Shown: positions 11,678 through 24,487 of the stretch, in pieces
Numbering within the stretch: the first letter of the stretch is position 1
How the letters are laid out: each line of letters begins with the position of its first letter
DNA from: Strobilurus pachycystidiatus
Lineage: Eukaryota > Basidiomycota > Agaricomycetes > Agaricales > Physalacriaceae
Assembly (NCBI GenBank): GCA_019915135.1
Contig: JAHLMK010000003.1
Coordinates: 1,364,001-1,428,000, forward strand
DNA length: 64,000 bases
Reading direction: 5' to 3'
Program-made: the position numbers and the translations under genes
Notes under the pieces: generated by a model
What the model saw: the letters and a program-made list of their open reading frames with translations, nothing else
What the model was told of the DNA's origin: nothing
Databases searched by the model: none

Positions 11678-14600
11678 TTACATCCCGTAGCCAAAGCTCG
11701 AGCGTTGGTAGGGATCGGCCAGTGCGGCACCGCCGAAGTGGTTCACGCCGGGGAACGAACCAGAGAAGCCTCCGCCGTGCGAGGACAGGTGGTTCTGGTT
11801 GTGGCTCGAACTTCCTTGCAGCACGTAGCCGTCGATGGACTGAGGGGGCAGATGCCCGTGGAGCTGCGAGCTCATGTGCGACTGACCGTACGAGCTCTGC
11901 GGGTAGAGACTACCTTGAGAGCCATAGACGTCCACGAGCGAAGTGGGATGAGCCTGAGGAACATGGCGCGTCGGCGAAGGGCTACCAAGCCCTTGGTTGG
12001 TCAGCGCCATGTTGACCAAAGCTTGCTGCGAGTGGTAGCCTCCGAACGAGTCCATCTGCTCGCGCTGCAGCTTGTTCTGAATGCGCTTTCCGTAAGGCGT
12101 GTTCCTGATGAGAGGGAGAACCGGTCGAATTCCCTCGACGAGGAGCGCGCGCTGCGTTGGCTCCGCATAATCCAGTGCGGTTTGTACGCAGTAGTTGCCG
12201 TAGGAATCACGGAGAAGCTTCTCAAGGCGTGTACGATTGAGCAGTTCCTCGATGAGCATCTTACGGGTATTGTGCTCGGCGACACGAACGCACTATTCAA
12301 AGATGCACCCTGTCAATAAACTGAACTAGCGAGCATATGATTGTGGACAAACCTTTTCGATGACATTGGAGCTGAACTTTTGAACCGACAAGGCACACAC
12401 GTTGCCAGCGAACTGGCGGATAACAGCATCGCTGAATCGGCTGTCGTTGAGGTCGAGAATATACTGGACAACCTGATGGAATATACTCAGTTCCTAGACC
12501 CAGATTCAAATACGCGGAAAAAGACACGTACATAGTTACCATAAGGGTCCTGAACGAGGGTGAGCGCATTGTATGTGATCTCGTTGACGAGCTGAATGCG
12601 CTGATGGTCAGATGCATGATCTATGCACCGCTGCAAGACACAGCATCCATGGCGGTGAGTGGCAACCTCGACACAGTTCACGGCCACAGCGTTGTAGATG
12701 AACTATGCCCGATGATGAATACACACATCGAGGAGAATCACCAGAAGGAAACCCACCTGATTATCCTCAGGCGCCAACTTGTTCAAGCACTTCTGAATGA
12801 CATGGTTGCCATTCAAGTCCTTGATCAACACTACAACGTGGAGGCTCAAGGCAACGATGATGGAGTGTATCTGAGCATTGTAGCGGACATCAGCCTACAC
12901 CATTCCCCCACGTAAGTGAGGTAGGAAATATAGAAGATCGTAAAACTCACCTGACGCCGCGTTGACAAAAAGTCAATCATCTTTTGAACGGCGCGCGTTC
13001 CATGCATGTTCAGAGAAATGTTGACAAGATCCTGAGCGACGGATTCGCAAATGATGCTCCGTTGCTCATCTGTTGAGTATTCCAAGAGCTTCTGGCAAAG
13101 GTAGTTGCCGAAAGGGTCTGTCACTAGCATAAGTAACACAGGCTAAGACTTTGCATGATAACTTACCCGTCATGAGATCCGCGAAATGACCGAACGTTTC
13201 GTGGAAAATCATGTCTCGGTGTTCGGGGACACCCTCTTCAAGCTTCTTCTGAAGGTAGCGGCATCCGTGTTGATCCTTGCAAAGAGCAGGAATCTCGCCA
13301 GCCAGGTCTTCAATACGAGTTCCAGCAAAACGGTTAACTGTGTGGGTGGAGGAAACATAAGATTACAAGCAAGTGGCAGTTCGTTGAAAAACTTACACTC
13401 CCGATCAATATCCCCTCGCTTGTGTTTGGGACCATGAAGACCATTCATCTTGCCGTCCGAAACCCCATTGCTCTGCCGACCCGGAACGCCCAGACCATAA
13501 CGGCCTCCATGATACAATGCGCTTGATCCAACACCGCTGCCGGCGCCATTGCCGTACGAGTCGTAACGTCCCCCATCCAAACCTCCGTTCAAATAGTCAC
13601 CGCCATAGGACTACAATGCGATGAGAAACGGGGTACAAGAAAATTTACACCTTGGTAGCTTACCTGCATAGCATCGTCCAACCCACCTTGGGACGAGTTG
13701 TAAGACAGGCCGCTTCCATCATATTGGCTCGACGGAATGCGCGACAACGAGGCCTGGAGATCACTAGGGCTGATATTGCTATCACCCAACTGATGACTGA
13801 GACGACCATTCATGGACGGAACCTCTGACAATGGAGTACCGGGGGTTTTGAGCAAAGGGTTGTTGGAAATCCCGAGCGGCGTGGCCGGCACAGAGCGCGT
13901 CGTGCCATTGAGTGACTCCAAGAGGCTAGGCGGGGATCCCCGACGTGAAGAGGGCGGACGAACTTGTGGGTGCCCCTGAGGATGCTGGGCAACAAGCGGG
14001 GTCGCAGAGGCGGAGACCGTGCCGGCAAGTTTCCCATTGAGATCCACAGCTGCCGCACCCGAAAGGTTCAGGTTGGGGTTGGTAACGATACGGCGATCAG
14101 TCCGTGAGGTCAATCCCTCCGAACCGCGCGATCCAGTAAACTGAGGCCATTCTGAATGCTTTTCACGAGGAGCAGAGAACGAAGAGCGCGGCGACGTTTG
14201 GGAGATATGGGCAAGGTCCAAGGCGGCAGACGATGTTGAAACCTGTAATAGAGTTAGTGTTCCGAGAAACAACATAATTTCGGGGGGCGCGAACCTTCGA
14301 ATAATGCTGGAACTTGTCATCATCGGAAGTAGGGAGGTTCCTCATGGCGTCTGAACAGCGAGTCAGGCGGGCGTCATTATTATTTGAAAAAAAGGAAAAA
14401 ACGCACTGTGCATTTCCTGGTCTAGCTGCTCGTCGAGCATCATTCCAGCATTGAAGGTGCCATTGTACCGAGGCTCCTCATCACCGTAACGCGACCCGCG
14501 GTTGAGAATGGAGGCAGTCACAGGGTTGGGCACGGGAGACGCCCTGTTCGAACGATCACCGACCAATGCAAGGTTCTGCAAATGGCCCGCGAGCTCCTCG

Positions 14601-15278
14601 TCGTGGCTGCTGGCGGACGTGCGACGACTCGCGGGCATGCTCTTAGCGCCGGCCGAGCGCGAGAAAGTCTGGTTGATGGCCGCGTTGCTGCTAGGGTCAG
14701 GGGAAAGATTGACCGACGGAGCGTACGTGACGGATTTGCGCTTGTCTGCGGCTCCGACTGCCTTGGAGAGGATGTCTGCGTCGACGGGATTAGCGCGACC
14801 GGCCCGCATTCCATTGACAAGGTCGCCATTGAGGACGGCGCTGACGCGGGGCGGGGTGGTGGGAGCGGAGACGGCAATGTGCTGGATACCACCGTTGGCG
14901 GGTGCGTTGGGGTCGTAGGGAATGTTGAGAAGCTCCTGGGCCTGCTGGTGCTCGAGGACGCGCATCTGATCCTCGAATATTTTGCGCTGGAGGGCACGTT
15001 GCCTCTCATGCTCGATCCTCTTGAGTTCGACACGCTGCTTGAGGGGTACGTCAGACAATCAAAGGGTGAGAGAAAGAAGCGGGCGCACAGCAGAGATGTC
15101 GGGCATATTACTTCCCAGCCGGGCGGCCTAAGAAAACACGGTGAGTGCCGCAACGCGGGCGACGAAAGAAGACACGCACGGAGTCGGCGAGGTCCAGGAA
15201 GGCCGGCGGACTCTGCTTTCTCTCGTCGGTGGGCGAGATATTATCGGTAGACATATTATTTTCCATAGAGTTATTCAT
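11678..15278 (-). CDS. Pumilio-family (PUF) RNA-binding protein, Puf4/Puf5-like
   Basis: Twelve exons (minus strand): 15278-15180, 15127-15089, 15037-14407, 14350-14295, 14242-13664, 13610-13397, 13337-13167, 13123-12951, 12894-12757, 12702-12532, 12472-12353, 12292-11678. Total 3006 nt, 1001 aa. The N-terminal half is disordered with a basic coiled-coil stretch (QRVELKRIEHERQRALQRK). The C-terminal half is a complete eight-repeat Pumilio homology domain, then a Gly/Ser/Gln-rich tail. Base-contact triplets read C-R-Q, N-Y-Q, T-R-Q, N-H-Q, C-C-Q, N-Y-Q, S-N-E, N-Y-Q for repeats 1-8. The motif HRHGCCVLQR in repeat 5 resembles yeast Puf4/Mpt5. PUF proteins bind UGUA-type 3'-UTR elements and control mRNA decay or translation in the cytoplasm. 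Confidence 0.92.
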
Positions 15279-16489
15279 TTTGTCGAGGAGAGAGATTCGA
15301 GCGGGACGAAGGGTAGAAAACAAAGCGAGTAGAATAAATGAAGAGTAATTGCACAATGACGATGCTGGGGCCGGGGACGGGGTCAGTGGCGAGCACGGCG
15401 GCGGGACGGGCGCGACTGACCTTGAAGCCGGGTGTCGAGCCTCTAATACGGTGGTGTTACAAGTGGCTGGTGCTGCCGACGACGACGGCGACGATGAGCA
15501 AGGCAGGCGATGGTGGTGGTAAGAGGACAAGAGACCGACCCTTTTTAATCCTCCAGAATGCAAGGCGAAACGGGAGAAGAGACGAGTGAGTCGAGTAATA
15601 TGGTCGCTGAGCACAGTGCGCTCTTGGGACCCTGAACTCTAATGGGCCGGCAGATGCCCAAATAAAACTCCGTCCCCTTCCGAATCCCGTCGTCCCTAGA
15701 AAATAAAATAAAACAGAATATCCTCTTGCGCACCCCAGCCTCTCCCTCCCTGACACGCTCTACACTTCTCTTTTGCAGGCGTGATCCCCGCGAGCCCTGT
15801 TTGTCGCCAGCCAGACCGACGTGGCCTGCATTCTCGGCCCCCATCTCCGGATATCCATCTTTGTGCAAAATATTTGTTCCCTTGTCTCGGCCTTTGTTCG
15901 CAGCTCTTGGTACATGCTGACCAACAGGACCATCATAGACAGCTCGCTAACGCTAAACTACTCCCGTTGTCAAGACAGCAAGTCGAGTTCCTGATCTTGT
16001 GAACGCGTATCCTTCTCTGCATGAATATAAGACCGTCTCAGACTTCCGAAATACACGACAGTGCATGCTTCTTGAGTATCAGAACCACCCCAGCAACCTC
16101 TGCAAACCTCTCTTCCTCGACCAAGTACATAAAGACGCGAATGGACCCCTCGTTGCCCGACTAATAAGAATATCCATGATCGTACCTTGCAAGGTTCAAG
16201 GCAGATCCAATTCGAGATTCACTTCAAGTTCCCGCCTTTCAAGCTCACCTCCTTTCAAAACGTCGGCCGACATCTAGCAAGACACAAAAACCCATACAAG
16301 AGTTCTAGCAATGATCAATGACCTCTTGAAGAAAGGCTTGCAAGGCCATCACTCCAAGAACAATCATGCATCACGCATCATCCCCACCGCTCCCCAACCC
16401 ATGGACCATTGAAAAGATTATATGGTCATCATACGTACTTATATCCGCTCCAATATGTAGTTTGTAAAATGCAACACCGTTGGGAACAT
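15279..16489. other. Upstream region of the PUF gene
   Basis: About 1.2 kb between the UVRAG-like gene end and the PUF start. The part next to the PUF ATG is likely leader and promoter; long leaders are common for RNA-binding regulators. A 92-codon plus-strand frame at 15999-16277 has no recognisable features. Confidence 0.5.
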
Positions 16490-19400
16490 TCAGCTCGCGA
16501 CGGCAGGCGCCCGGGGTATCGGTGCCGTCTTAACCTTTGAAAGTGGCGCATCAACCGTCTTCTCCCTCCCGAGCTCTGTCGGTATTCGTCTCGCGTCCCC
16601 GTTGCTCTGACCCTTCACCTCGTCCTCTGCCGAGTCCTCCGCCTCGCCCGTAGCTGCCGTCTCGGCCTCAGCGCCTCTTAAGGTCCTCCGATCATCCTCA
16701 TCCACGCTGCTGCTCTCGTCATGTTCCTCGGGCAGTGGCAATGGGTCGACAGAAGTGTCGCCATTTACATGTGCTCCATCCGCATCGGACTCGGGAGCAG
16801 CCTTGCCAATGAACGAAGACGGATACCGACGAAGACTGAGAAAGCCTAAGCCTGATAATGGGTTCAGATTCATGAACCCAGCACGCCCCTTCTTCATCGT
16901 CTCCGTCGGCGTGGTCGTCCCGCTCTCTGGCGGCGTGTCATTATCCGCGCAGAACTCGGCGTCGGAGGCCTTGGGCGTGGTGGGATCTTCAGTGACGGGC
17001 GATTCAGGCCGCGGTGACTCCAGGCCAGAAACAGACAGTACAGGCGAGTCGAAAAGACGCGTCGAGCTCTTCCTACGAACGATGTCATCTCTTTGCTATG
17101 ATTGGTAACAAAAAAGGTTAATACTGACCCCACGGGCAACCCTTCACCATTCGTTAAGGTTAGCAGGAGATTTTTCAAATTGGGCAGCGTGTGTCGCATA
17201 TCCAACGCCCTCAATTCATGTTCAGCCATGAGCTAGTGACATCGCGACGTTCAATCAGAACTAATTAAGAAGTGAGAAATTGGCGCACCAGCTCGATGTC
17301 CTTGTTCAGCAGAAAGACGCCATACTCAAAACGATACGTGTCTACACCCTTGGAGAATAGTGGAAACCTGTATGACTTGAGTTTCAGGCTTCTGCAACGG
17401 TTGGACAACTTACATCCTAGGCCCGACCATGGCTGAGATTCCATCTCGTATCATACTCCTGCTGCCGACATATGTGATAGGATAAACTAGACCTTTCCCG
17501 AGATAGAGTGCGACGAAATGCACCACATGCGCTGCATAGCCTAGCGCTGTAGCAACCGCATCCTCGGTGACGTCCTTATGCGCTGGGAGCGAGAATGGCG
17601 GTGCAGGATCTGTCGACGCCAGGGGAATAGGCAGCGGCACATCCAGAATCGTAAACAGGAGATCTGGCGGAGAGCGAAGTTCAATGGGGAAGATAGTCGC
17701 CAAGATGGACAAAAGTGTCGTGCGCGTCGGCGTAATTCGACTGCGTAGCGCGTCCAAACGAGCCCTGCACAAAACAGTCAAATTTCATAAATTGGAGAAG
17801 ATTCGAAGAGAAAAGAAAGAGTCCGCACCGTTCCTCAGATTCCGATCTCTCCAAGACGTTTAGGTTCGCAGCGCCTTCCCTGAGCCAAGATCTCGCGACC
17901 AGAAGAGTTTCCCTGCGTTGTCTCAGGCGCTCTCTTCTGGTTGCGATATCACTCTTCCCTAATAAAAACGCGTCGGTCAGGTATATCAAGAAGTTTCCGC
18001 CTCGAGGCCGTACTTTCTTCACAAAGACTTCTGACATGCTGTAAATCATCCTCGTGTTCACCAAGGCGTGCCTCTTGTTCGCTGACTTGCCGAGTCTATA
18101 AACATTAACTTAACATCACATCACACGGAAATAAGAGGGAAAAGGGCGAGACTGGGCAGCGGAAAGAGAGAGATACACTTACCAACTGAGCACAAACATC
18201 GTCCTGTACTGTACTGTCGATGCTTCTAATGATTTCGTCGAGGGACGCTTTCGTGTCTCGTATACAGGTTTGCAAAGAGACCAATCTGAGACCTGTCAAT
18301 GAAACAGAACGACAAAACGAAATCAAGAGACAAACTTGAATAAGTCCTGCCACGTAGCCGTCTTGGAAAATTCCTCTGGCGAATGTTCAGAATCCTGGCG
18401 CGCGCCTCTTCGATAACGTCTGCGAGGGGTCGGCACCGGCTCATTGTTGCCCGACAAAGAAAATATATCCTTCACATGGCGGACTTTGCCGCTCACTTCT
18501 GGATCAGAAGCGTAACCTGTGGCGGAAGGCGAGGGAGAACGATTTCGAGGTATTCGAGGAGATAAAAGATAAAATGAATGTCCTGGTGGGTCTAGAGTTA
18601 TAAGAAGGGTGTTAGAGGGTAACTGGGTTAAATGAGCATGTAACTGTGGGCCGTGTAAGTACCGAAAGTAGCTTTTCAATGAGAGCAACTAACATCGTCG
18701 GACAAGGGAGTCAAGTCACCAAGGTTGAAATTCCACTCGTCTAGCAGTTTCCAGTCATCGGCAGTGGCCGGTTCCTTGCCCTTGGATGAACTAGGTTTCT
18801 TCAGCGTGTCTTTGATCCAGATCTCGACTGTGAGGTCTCCGCCGCTCAAGTCGGTCCATGATGCAAAGTCTGAGGCAGGATCTATAGGAAACAAAGGATT
18901 GGTGGAGGGAGGGTGGATGGGAGAAAGGAAATTTGGAGTCGGTATGGAGTTACTCGCAGGAGGGGAAGTCGGAGGTACTGAAATGGATGAGCTTGGGAAG
19001 GGTTTCGCAGGTTTGTGCTGAGTGCGAGGTGAAGAGGTTGATGCAGATTTGGAATGGGTGAGTGTGGATGGCCGGGAGAAGCCTGGCCGAGGAGAAGGCG
19101 GGTCTTGAATGCGAACCCGTTCCACAGAGCTGGCGGTCGCTCTGTGGCCCTTCGGTGTTTCTGCTCCATTCGCCCGCTTCGCCTTGACCACGGGTGTTTT
19201 CTTTCCATTCGGCGAAGGCGAAGTCGGACTTTGCGGGGTAAATCTGCTGGCGGAAGGGGAAAGTGGGGTTGGAGGAACAGACTCGTCGGACAGTTCGGGA
19301 GCCTTGACTGTGACCGACAGAAAAGTTTCGACGAGACGCGTCTTAATGACTTTCTCAAGCCCGGACTGAGAGTGGTCTGCACGAAATGACGCAGACCCGA

Positions 19401-19925
19401 TCGCGCCGCCAACATGAGGGTGTATTGATTTCATGGAGGAAGCATTGGAGCTAGTGCGATTACGAGGTCGGATGGTTGGAGCATTGGAGGAGGAGCCGGG
19501 GCCAGGGCGACCACTAGTGGAGTGTATGGTGCTCGCCCGCGACGCGGCTCTTGCCCGGCCTCTGGTGGCGTCCCCTGTTCCGTGCGTGTCGTTGGAATTG
19601 TCTTCGGATTTCATGCTACGCATAGTGGTCACAGAGTTCAAGGAGATGCGTCTGCTTCGCTTCATGGGCAGGGTGAGGTCGAGGTCATCCGAGTGGTGGC
19701 CGTGAATATTGAATTGTGATTGCTCTGCTGGCTGGGAGAGTGCGGAGGCGAATGCATCTCGTACAGGAAACGGGGTGAGATTTCGAATTTGGATGGAGGA
19801 TATATGCCGAACACGTCGATAAGCAGACTACAAGCTCCGTCAGTAGATTGCTGCAAAGGACAACGAGGAACACGCACGAGTGGGTCCAATGCTAAATTCG
19901 GTACCTTTTCCTCCGGTTCTGCCAT
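16490..19925 (-). CDS. UVRAG/Vps38-like subunit of PI3-kinase complex II
   Basis: Ten exons (minus strand): 19925-19878, 19827-18694, 18643-18336, 18285-18183, 18095-18014, 17958-17829, 17764-17414, 17367-17289, 17232-17129, 17072-16490. Total 2922 nt, 973 aa, introns 50-56 nt. The order is a short N-terminus (AYRRVRHISSIQIRNLTPF), a long Ser/Pro-rich linker, a C2-like part, a coiled coil (TRQVSEQEARLGEHEDDLQH), and the conserved UVRAG/Atg14 C-terminal region (VYPITYVGSRSMIRD, FPLFSKGV, FEYGVFLLNKDIELL, RHTLPNLKNLL). A disordered acidic tail follows. Family members bind Vps34, Vps15 and Beclin1/Atg6 and act in endosomal sorting and autophagosome maturation. The symbol is withheld because an Atg14-like role cannot be fully excluded. 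Confidence 0.88.
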
Positions 19926-20647
19926 TTTCTCTGCGTGCTCTGCGTCTGCAATTGTCGAGATATCCTCCTAGAGTAAGATTCCAATATCCGAGCGAGCTGG
20001 GACCAACGATACGACAGCTGAATGTCGGACAAGTCGCGCGACTGATGTTCTCTGTCCCGTTCACTAAACTTGACGGAATGTTGGTCGGATAACAACGCTG
20101 TTTATCCGAGTAATCGCGCTGCGAGTAGCATTGGCCAAGCGACAGAGAGAGAGAGAGACGAGCAAGGCCTGAGCAAGCGGCCAGGCAGCGCGGAGTAGAG
20201 AAGCAACAAGTGCGATTACCACATTTGGTATTCGCCGCTTGACCTTCTCCCATCACCATCCACAGCCAGTCAAGCTGGAGACACAGTATTCACTTGTTGT
20301 CGCTGAGACTCAGCAAATCTATTCATTGCTGCTCGTTCCATTGATTCCCGTGGTGGCGCGAATTTCGAAATACAATTCGGACACATACTGCAAAAGTTTA
20401 TGCACGCTGAGTACGCAGTACAAAGTGAACTTCAAGTTCATCATCAAGACAGCTGAATCCTCTCTGTACCGTCATACTTATGTGCCAGGACTACAACACT
20501 ACTTCCCAGAATAGTATTCAGAATAGCCGCGGCAAAAATTCTTATCGTTGCGCGTGATACCACATGTACTCTGCACATGGTCCCGCTTCTGCTGGGAATA
20601 CCCTTTACAGGAGTCGCGACGCAACTTGGCCAAGGACTTCCACGACT
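19926..20647. other. Divergent promoter region (UVRAG-like / PNGase A)
   Basis: Roughly 720 bp between two genes transcribed away from each other. It should hold both promoters. No clear TATA box or conserved operator was seen. Confidence 0.5.
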
Positions 20648-22997
20648 ATGTTCATCCTTGCTCTTGCTCTTGGTCTATGCGCCCTTCCCCATGTCCTCGG
20701 CCAGATGAGCTCGTCGGAGCTCAACATCTTACTCGATGGCTACGCGGCGGAGCGACCGGACTTCCTCGAAAAGAGGGTCCCTCTCATGACGGATGATCCC
20801 ACCGTCGCGCCTCTCATTGACCTGCAGATCTTCGCGCCTCCAGTCGTTCCCTCGGACGGCCCCAGTTGCAATGTCATCATATTAAATCACACCTTCGGCG
20901 AGTGATCTTACCTTGTTGTACGAGGAGGATATCGGTCTGAACAACGCGTCACGATAGGCGTCGATTCCTACAACAAACCGGCGGTTGTGCCCTACGTTCC
21001 CCCTACCGACGTGGCTTGCGGAGAGGTCGGGCAATGGGCTGCTATCAGTCTGAACTTATCTGTGTACTCGTAAGTAACTCTCATTCGACGCGTATATGTC
21101 GTGGTTCTCATATGGTTCTCCAGGATAGGAACACAGTATGACCGGTTTGGAGTCCGTCTACGCGTTTCTTTACCCACTGTCCATTTCTAACGCAGTTTCT
21201 TAGTCGATCTATCTTTCTCATGTAGAGAGTATGTTGTCCCCCTCTTGTATCGCCCCTGTTCTTATCTTCCTGTGTAGTTTGGCACACATCCAGCGCCGAG
21301 CCAACCAAGACTGGGACTATCTGGAACACGTTTGTATCGGACCAAGTGTACATGAGAGCGTAACTAAAAAACTCTTCCGTAGGATCAAGGACGTTACTCA
21401 CTTTACGCCTCTCTTTGCCAAAGAAGGGGATTTCATGATGGATTTCACGAACATTATTTCTGATGAATAGTGCGTCCCTTCAACAGGAAGAATCGAAAAT
21501 GCTCTAAATAATCTTCAGTCTACTCGACGGCGCTTTCGATGGTGAGTATAACCGTGTCCTACAAAGTTTGACCTCATCTTGACACAGTGGTGATCACCGC
21601 AACATTCTACGCACCCACTAAGGACTTCCCAACGCCGGAGACTTCGGATTTCATCCTTCCACTCTCCAACCTCTCCCCGAATACTACGAACCTGTTTACA
21701 CTCACTGACGACACCGGCGGCACGACAAACGTTTCGTTGCCAGCCAACACCAGTGAAATCTTTATCGAGGTGTTCTGTTCCGGAAACTCTGCTGAAGAGT
21801 TCTGGTATCTCAGTAAGCGTTGACATTCCATGATACATGCAAATGACACACCAGTCTTCAGATACCCCCGACGAATTCGCGGACAGCTTCCCGGAAGGTC
21901 TCACCGGGAAGGGGCCGTTCCGCGAAGTACAGGTACTGGTGGATAATCAATTGGCGGGCGTTGTATGGCCATACGCTGTCATCTACACTGGCGGCATCAC
22001 ACCTTCCAACTGGCGCCCTCTGACATCTTACGGAGCTTATGACGCCCCTAGCTATTGGATAGACGCCACACCGTTCCTTCCCATCCTTCTGGACTACTCA
22101 TACTCGCACAATATTACTCTACAAGTCCGCGGCCAGGGAACCAACCCAAGTATCAATTCGAATTGGTTCGTGTCTGGTAGCGTGCACGGAAAGACGGGCT
22201 CATTTCCGACGACTGGGAGGATGACCGTCTACGATGTTGGCGAGGCAGAGTTGAGAACGACCGGTGGTGCTAGCGAAGGCAATGCGACGGTGTGGACGAA
22301 GGTTACCGGGAAGCGCAGGCTGCACATCGAGAGCGAACTCTACAGTTCAAAGGGCAAGAAGACTGTGTCATTCACGCAAGCGCTGGGCTATCTTAATACG
22401 CAAGTATACGTTGAAGAAGGCTGGGTCCAGGTAAGTCGGGATTACCTATACGCCTCACTCCGATTCTAAAACTAACGCGCAACGAAAGTGGGGCAACCAA
22501 ACAACCACGGGAACTACGGTGGCAAAGCACAACGGAGCCACAGTCCTGAGAGACGCATTCGCATACCCACTTGAGGTGTTCTCGAACTATACGCTGTATG
22601 AGATGCAATACGGTCAGACTCAAGGCATCCTTATGAATAGCGTTTGAATTGACCCACCTTGATAGGCGGATACGGGTCAGAGATTCGCCAAATACACTCC
22701 CGCGCCATCGAGCCTCCGACGGGTCCATACAAGGCCATTCATTCAGACCAACACGCAAAGGGCTGGATAGGAATGGATGATTGGCCTGGCCTGCGACATG
22801 CGATCAACGGAACAGGAGAGACCAGCCAGACCTTTGCATACATTGACAGCCGGGGAGCGACGTATTACCGCGACTCTGCGACGAAAAACGATGGTTGGGT
22901 GCACGACTACGTGTGGGGCAGCCTTCGTGACGCCAACCCACCAGTGCCTGATAATCAAATCTTTGGCCCAGAGGGTGGACCGGGTTTCAGGCGGTAG
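20648..22997 (+). CDS. Secreted peptide-N4-(N-acetyl-beta-glucosaminyl)asparagine amidase A (PNGase A family)
   Basis: Eleven exons: 20648-20897, 20958-21069, 21124-21151, 21204-21228, 21278-21347, 21383-21469, 21519-21541, 21588-21812, 21862-22430, 22489-22612, 22666-22997. Total 1845 nt, 614 aa. The start is placed at MFILALALGLCALPHVLG, a signal peptide; an upstream in-frame ATG at 20564 would bury it. Family landmarks are HTFGVDSYNKPAVVPYVPP, QYDRFGSIYLSHVEIWHTSS, TIWNTFVSDQVIKDVT and GRMTVYD. The enzyme removes N-glycans from glycoproteins or glycopeptides, here probably outside the cell or in the secretory pathway. Intron 1 starts GCGAGT rather than GT. Several exons are only 23-28 nt. 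The 3' end faces the cullin-like gene, 67 bp away. Confidence 0.9.
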
Positions 22998-23064
22998 AGG
23001 CCTTACTGTATGGTGGGACACTGCATAGAGAGAATGACGATTGTATTCCAAGATAAAAACGGCG

Positions 23065-24120
23065 CTATCCCGAAGTAAGAGGAGGAACAAACCTGTCCAA
23101 CTTCTTACGCAAGGGGTGATCCGGACGAACGCCAACTTTGAGCAGAATAACAGCCAGTTCGCCCGCTAGCCTGTCTCGCTCTTCCACGCTTCGGTCGGAC
23201 TCGAGCAAGTCCTTGACAGCGCGTGCCAAACGACCTTTGGGACCAGGTGGCCCGGACGGACCAGGCGACTTCGGGATCTTGTTCTTGACCTTTTTCCCTT
23301 TAGTTTTGGGAACGGCTAGTAGGGGCTCGATGAAGTCGATTCGAAAGCGACGATGGGCAAGGGACAAGATGGGAACAATTCGAGATGGATCGCTGGCAGC
23401 CTCAGCAGACGCTTCAGCCTGAGCCGCCAGCTTGGGCGAGCCCTCGTCAACATATCCCCACTTCTTCAGCTCCTCTATGCGCTTTTCGCGGAATTTGTTC
23501 GAGAGCTTTTCTCGAGTGTCGTTCGTGGTGACGGTCTTGGCAACGTGTTCGAGAACATCGTTGATAGAGAGCCACCCTTTGTCTTCGTCCACGGCGCGCT
23601 TTACATAGTGTCGATTAACGTAGTTCAGCAGACGATTGACGGACTGTGCACCGGCAGAATACCGGTTGAAGCAAGGGATGATGTACTGAATCAGATCGGA
23701 GTCGTCATGCGGGGCACCCAGTAGTTGCTCGCGCGCTGCATCTGCGAAATATTTATCTAGCTGGCCGTAGAGATCTGTGCCAGATTCGACAGAGCTATCA
23801 TCAGATTTCCGAACGCTGGCAGTAATAACCTCAGTCTGAGACGTGATGCTGCGGGTTCAAAGTTCAGTACGGTCTGCGCTTTCACGCCTGGTCAGAAAGA
23901 CCTACTAATTGTAGCATGCCGAGTGTATCCCAGCATAGAATTCGAGATCGATAGATGGTGCTTTGGAGGGATTATTGGAAGGGGATTTAACGATGTGGTC
24001 CAGAGCGGGCGTCAGATATGCCCATAAAGACGAGAGCGTAGCAGCGGGATTGGCACTGCCCGACGCGGGATTTGGCAGAGGAGGGATCAGTGGCTCTTTG
24101 CCCTTTGAACTTGAAGACAT
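23065..24120 (-). CDS. Cullin N-terminal-domain-only protein (332 aa)
   Basis: Two exons (24120-23906, 23848-23065), total 999 nt. The first ~190 residues resemble the N-terminal cullin repeats: LWAYLTPALDHIV, FYAGIHSACYNYITS, DLYGQLDKYFADAA, then FNRYSAGAQSVNRLLNYVNR and HYVKRAVDEDKG. This resembles the Cul1 region that binds Skp1/F-box adaptors. The cullin homology domain, RING-binding region and neddylation site are absent. A Lys/Pro/Gly-rich linker (KSPGPSGPPGPKGR) and a short helical tail replace them. The ORF closes cleanly, so this is not a window-edge truncation. It may be a cullin-derived decoy or scaffold, or a lineage-specific cullin-like family; function not established. Confidence 0.75.
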
Positions 24121-24487
24121 GACCGCTTAAAGTTAGACGGAACCTCCCGAAAAAAATGGGAGCAAATAGTCAAGTGATCGGAAATGCCGAGCCAGACCGG
24201 CAAATAAGGATGCCGGCGAGATTTGCATCCGTTCTTCGTCCATGTCATTGTACGTACCGGTCTCGCTCTCTGCATACCTATCAGCTTTTACTCAGGTCTA
24301 CGCAGGGGCCAAGTGTGTATCCATATGCTATCAACCTCTATCAACTCGCTTCTACTTATGTACCTCCGAGAGGAAGGGACACTCAAACGGTCTTCGCCGG
24401 AAATTTATGCAATTCGTCGCTTATGCACCTCTTGAAACCCTACCATCATGTACAAGTTGCAGAATCCTTTTGCTTCGCCGCACCGCA
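24121..24487. other. Divergent promoter region (cullin-like / MFS)
   Basis: Short intergenic segment between divergent starts. Overlapping short frames here are considered noise. Confidence 0.5.

Noticed and set aside
22613..22665. A second GC-AG intron in the PNGase A gene
   Set aside because: An ordinary GT donor at 22613 (GTCAGA) gives the right phase and a 53-nt intron, so no unusual splice site is needed.
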